The notes beneath the pieces were generated by a model, which saw nothing but the letters and a program-made list of their open reading frames with translations, was not told the DNA's origin and did no database searches. A DNA stretch of 64,000 nucleotides, taken from contig JAGPYM010000009.1 in NCBI GenBank assembly GCA_020736575.1, positions 62,001-126,000 on the forward strand, written 5' to 3'. This DNA is from Thelonectria olida. Taxonomy: Eukaryota; Ascomycota; Sordariomycetes; Hypocreales; Nectriaceae. A program made the position numbers and the translations under genes. Shown here piece after piece: positions 61,358-64,000 of the stretch (position 1 is its first letter; each line of letters starts with the position of its first letter).

Positions 61358-63326
61358 CTACCAAAACACGACTGTTCCCAGCCCGGGTATCTCCATACCA
61401 ACTCTTTTCGTCCCTGCAAAGGCTACTGAGCATGTCTCCTCTGCCCAGTCCGCCTGCACCAGTCGAGTGATGACGTAGCCGATTATTCCAATGCTTGTCA
61501 CCATCTCCAGGACGAACATGCCCCTCTGCTTGAACTTACCCCCTATCTCTAGTATTCCAAGAGGATCTTGGTGACGTCGTCTTTCCCCTCGTGATGTCTC
61601 GACTTGTGGTTGTTCCTCCTCCGGTGAAGCGATCCGAACCAATCGTGATTCGGGTGCTGCACCATATACCGCCTTCTCACTAAGGATGTATCGGAGCTGC
61701 TCGGTATGGAGACTCTGTCGTAAATTGTTCGCCCAGTTATAAAAGTCCAGTCGCTCCCAGCATTGGGCTCGGTGCACAGAGCCTATTCTCAAGGCTCTCC
61801 CATGAACCATGCCTCGTTGTTGGATAGCCACCTGCAATGCGCCGCCATACTTTCGTCGCCATTCCACACTCTTAGCCGCTGCAGTATGTCGCAACTGGGC
61901 ACTTCCATCTAAGGAAAAGAGGCGGCTCACAAGTCTGCTTAGATCGGTTTGGACAAGGGGAGGGACGTATGCCGAGTCCATTAGGACGCTCGCGTCCATG
62001 GTATCGTAGTCAGTCCTTGTCTCGGTGGATACAGCATAGACATGCGAGGTAGGTTCTGCCGTTGGAAGAGCATCGGCAAATGAGAAACACTCCAGATCTT
62101 CCTCGGCCAGGGTCTGGATAATCTTTTGTCTAGCCATTTCGACCTCGTCGCTTCCAAGTTCGTCGGCCCGTGCCAGCACGGGAACGACATTGGTCATCTG
62201 CTGAGCATTCTTTATGTATTCAATGTCGTCATCCTCCAGACCTGGACAATGTCAGTGGTGCCAAGATGACTCGATGGCATGAACATACCTTTGTGAGGGA
62301 TCAAGTAAAGGAGTACATCAACAATGGGTTCGCCCCCAGCGTTGAGGAGAGCAAACAGGTCTGCATCATCCATGGGCTTGGTTAGAAGCGCAGATAAATA
62401 CGACTTGACATAGCTGAGATCTTGCTTTGAGCGGCCAGGACTTTCGACAAAACACACGTTGCGATCGAGCATTTCGCCGGCAGTCGAGGACCTTCGCCTA
62501 GCATTAGGCATGGCAAGCTGCGAGTCGGTCTTCCACCACGGATGTGGCCTTGAGCTGGCATAGAACTCGGAGACATGCATCGCACTATTGGGCTCTATCT
62601 GGTCGATGTGAACGATGTGCTCACAGCGCTGCGCTAGGGACATGACGAGGGACGTCTTTCCAATACCTAGCTACTGCGTTAGTTTCTCTTGCAGGGGAAA
62701 GTCGGCAGCATTGCAAAATAGTACAGTTACTCACCTGGCTTGCCTGCCACCATAATCTTTAACTTCCCCAGAGACTTGCCAACGTGTGAGAAAGGTCGAC
62801 GGCGGGGCACAGTCAGACTTGGCATGATAAGCTGAGGTACGGAGCTGTCATTATCCCTGATTTCGGACATGGCGGCGCCTGGTAAAGGGGTTTCGTCTTC
62901 GAAGAAATCGCTATGATGGTCGATAGAGGGACCGACGATGGAGCTTCTCCTTGACGAGGTGCTGCTTACTGCCGATTCAGGACCAGATAAGTCAAGGAAG
63001 AGTGGAGTGCCGGGGCAAGTCAAGGGATCTTGAATCTCTTGGTCTTCGATAGATGAGGACGAGACACTCTCTGGAACGGTGGGGTGCGATGTTGGTGCTT
63101 GCGACAGGTGGTTGGTCGGCGATTGGTGGCGAGAGCCGTGCCTCCATTTACGAGGGTCGTGATGCGGGCGGAATCTGGGAGGGGAGCGGCTTCGGCCAGC
63201 CTCGAGGTTTGCCTCAGTTGTGAGGAAGCAAGCCAAAGGGGTGGCCGATGGACCACAGGCGAGGGTATCCGGACGCCCTTGAGGTTGGGAGTTGAGGGAG
63301 CGGTTCCCAGGAGGGACTGGTCGCAT
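61358..63326 (-). CDS. Septin-like GTPase with C-terminal membrane helix
   Basis: Three exons (63326-62735, 62666-62289, 62241-61358) give 617 residues. A Pro/Ser/Arg-rich N-terminus of about 180 residues precedes the G domain: LKIMVAGKPG then, across intron 1, IGKTSLVMSLAQ (P-loop GKPGIGKTS); VCFVESPGRS (G3-like); VDVLLYLIPHKG; and VVPVLARADELG (G4, ARAD in place of AKAD). Near the end MFVLEMVTSIGIIGYVITRL is a predicted membrane helix with about 30 residues after it. Canonical septins lack this and have a coiled coil; none is seen here. Likely a divergent fungal septin-type GTPase on an internal membrane (inference). The ATG at 63326 is the first in frame; the open frame goes further 5' without an ATG, so an upstream exon is not excluded. 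Confidence 0.8.
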
Positions 63327-64000
63327 GGCGGGGAAGGGAGGTGGCCACGGCGGATACTCCGGTCTTGGATCGAGGTATGAGGGCGGCGGTTGAGACGAGG
63401 GGAAGGGAGACGAAATCACAAAAGGGAGACAAGCGGAATATATGGAAGCACAAACGACGAGGACGTTTGTTGTAGCAAGCAGAGCTGTTGATATTTGGAT
63501 GAAAATGGATAGAAAGGGAGATGAAAGGTTGATTGCGTGCGAGTCGGCGCGACTCGACTACTATGACGATGGCTTGATTCTTGGGCAGCTGATGATATGA
63601 GGCGATAAGCCACCTCAGTGCGGGCAAGTGGGCAAGTGAGGGGTGTGGCCCGCGTGTGGCGCGTTTAGTGGCTGGAACTGAGGACGGATTTGGCGTTGGA
63701 CAGTGCATGTTTGGTGAGAGTTTCCGTTTGGGTGCGGAAATGGCACCTAGTTAGATGGTAAGTGTTGGATGTAACTACCCCACGTTAGGTAACGAAGTAA
63801 GTACCTAGGTAGGCACTTTTCACATACCTGTACGAGGATGAGTTGCCCATCGCCCATCGCAGGGGATCTTGGAGACCCAGGTAGGGAGGCAGTTAATAGT
63901 CTGTGATGGTCCCTCCTCAATTCTCAGTACTTGACTAAGACGACCCAAAGTGAGGGGCATTTCCAAGGAGACGACGTTTCCAGGCGCTTGCGCAGGATTG
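63327..64000. promoter_or_regulatory. Septin-like gene promoter and window end
   Basis: 674 bp upstream of the septin-like start. The proximal part is purine-rich on the plus strand (CT-rich leader in gene sense). A GTACCTAGGTAGGTAC-like repeat of CCTA/TAGG units occurs near 63801-63815. No gene seen to the right edge. Confidence 0.4.

Overview
The window reads as nuclear DNA of a filamentous ascomycete, most likely a Sordariomycete and probably Hypocreales. Evidence: short GT-AG introns of about 47 to 115 nt with CTAAC/CTAAT branch sites, CT-rich leaders, long intergenic promoters, and gene families found in such fungi (HET, Zn2Cys6 regulator, PalB calpain, DUF2985, NACHT-ankyrin remnant). 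The order assignment is inference. I rebuilt 25 genes, nearly all by joining exons across introns and checking that phases close. No tRNA, rRNA, CRISPR array or intact transposon was recognised.

Left part (1 to about 13.4 kb) is accessory: a truncated NACHT/ankyrin remnant, a kelch-repeat gene divergent from a Zn2Cys6 regulator, a BAHD-type acyltransferase with an altered HxxxD motif, a HET-domain gene and a secreted GH105 hydrolase. Kelch, regulator and acyltransferase could form a small metabolic locus, but there is no backbone enzyme.

From about 13.5 kb to the end the content is mostly conserved core. In order: TFIIIC TPR subunit (-), Vts1 SAM-domain RNA-binding protein (-), ribosomal protein eL29 (-, four tiny exons), peroxisomal-type adenine nucleotide carrier (-), PalB/Rim13 calpain (+), C2H2 factor (-) with a 4.2 kb upstream desert, zinc alcohol dehydrogenase (+), Sen15 tRNA-splicing subunit (-), DUF2985 membrane protein (+), Yippee/Moh1 (+), SLC35F6-like transporter (-), ferric reductase (-), an unrecognised Ser/Arg-tailed protein (-), Clu1 (+), FHA-forkhead factor (-), poly(A) polymerase (+), Dml1/Misato (-), AhpC/TSA-like protein (+), and a septin-like GTPase with a membrane helix near its end (-). 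Several serve RNA biology (Pol III transcription, tRNA splicing, polyadenylation, mRNA decay, ribosome), but they do not form an operon-like unit.

Main points for a second look: an apparent -1 frameshift in a six-C run inside poly(A) polymerase; two GC-AG introns with the same GCATGT donor that split the zinc fingers of two regulators; a Gly in place of Asp in the acyltransferase motif; a dispersed intergenic 9-mer TACTYCGTA seen seven times; a cluster of short hairpins at about 21.2 kb; and a series of psi-K-x-E motifs in the poly(A) polymerase tail. I did not find a clearly new multi-gene system.
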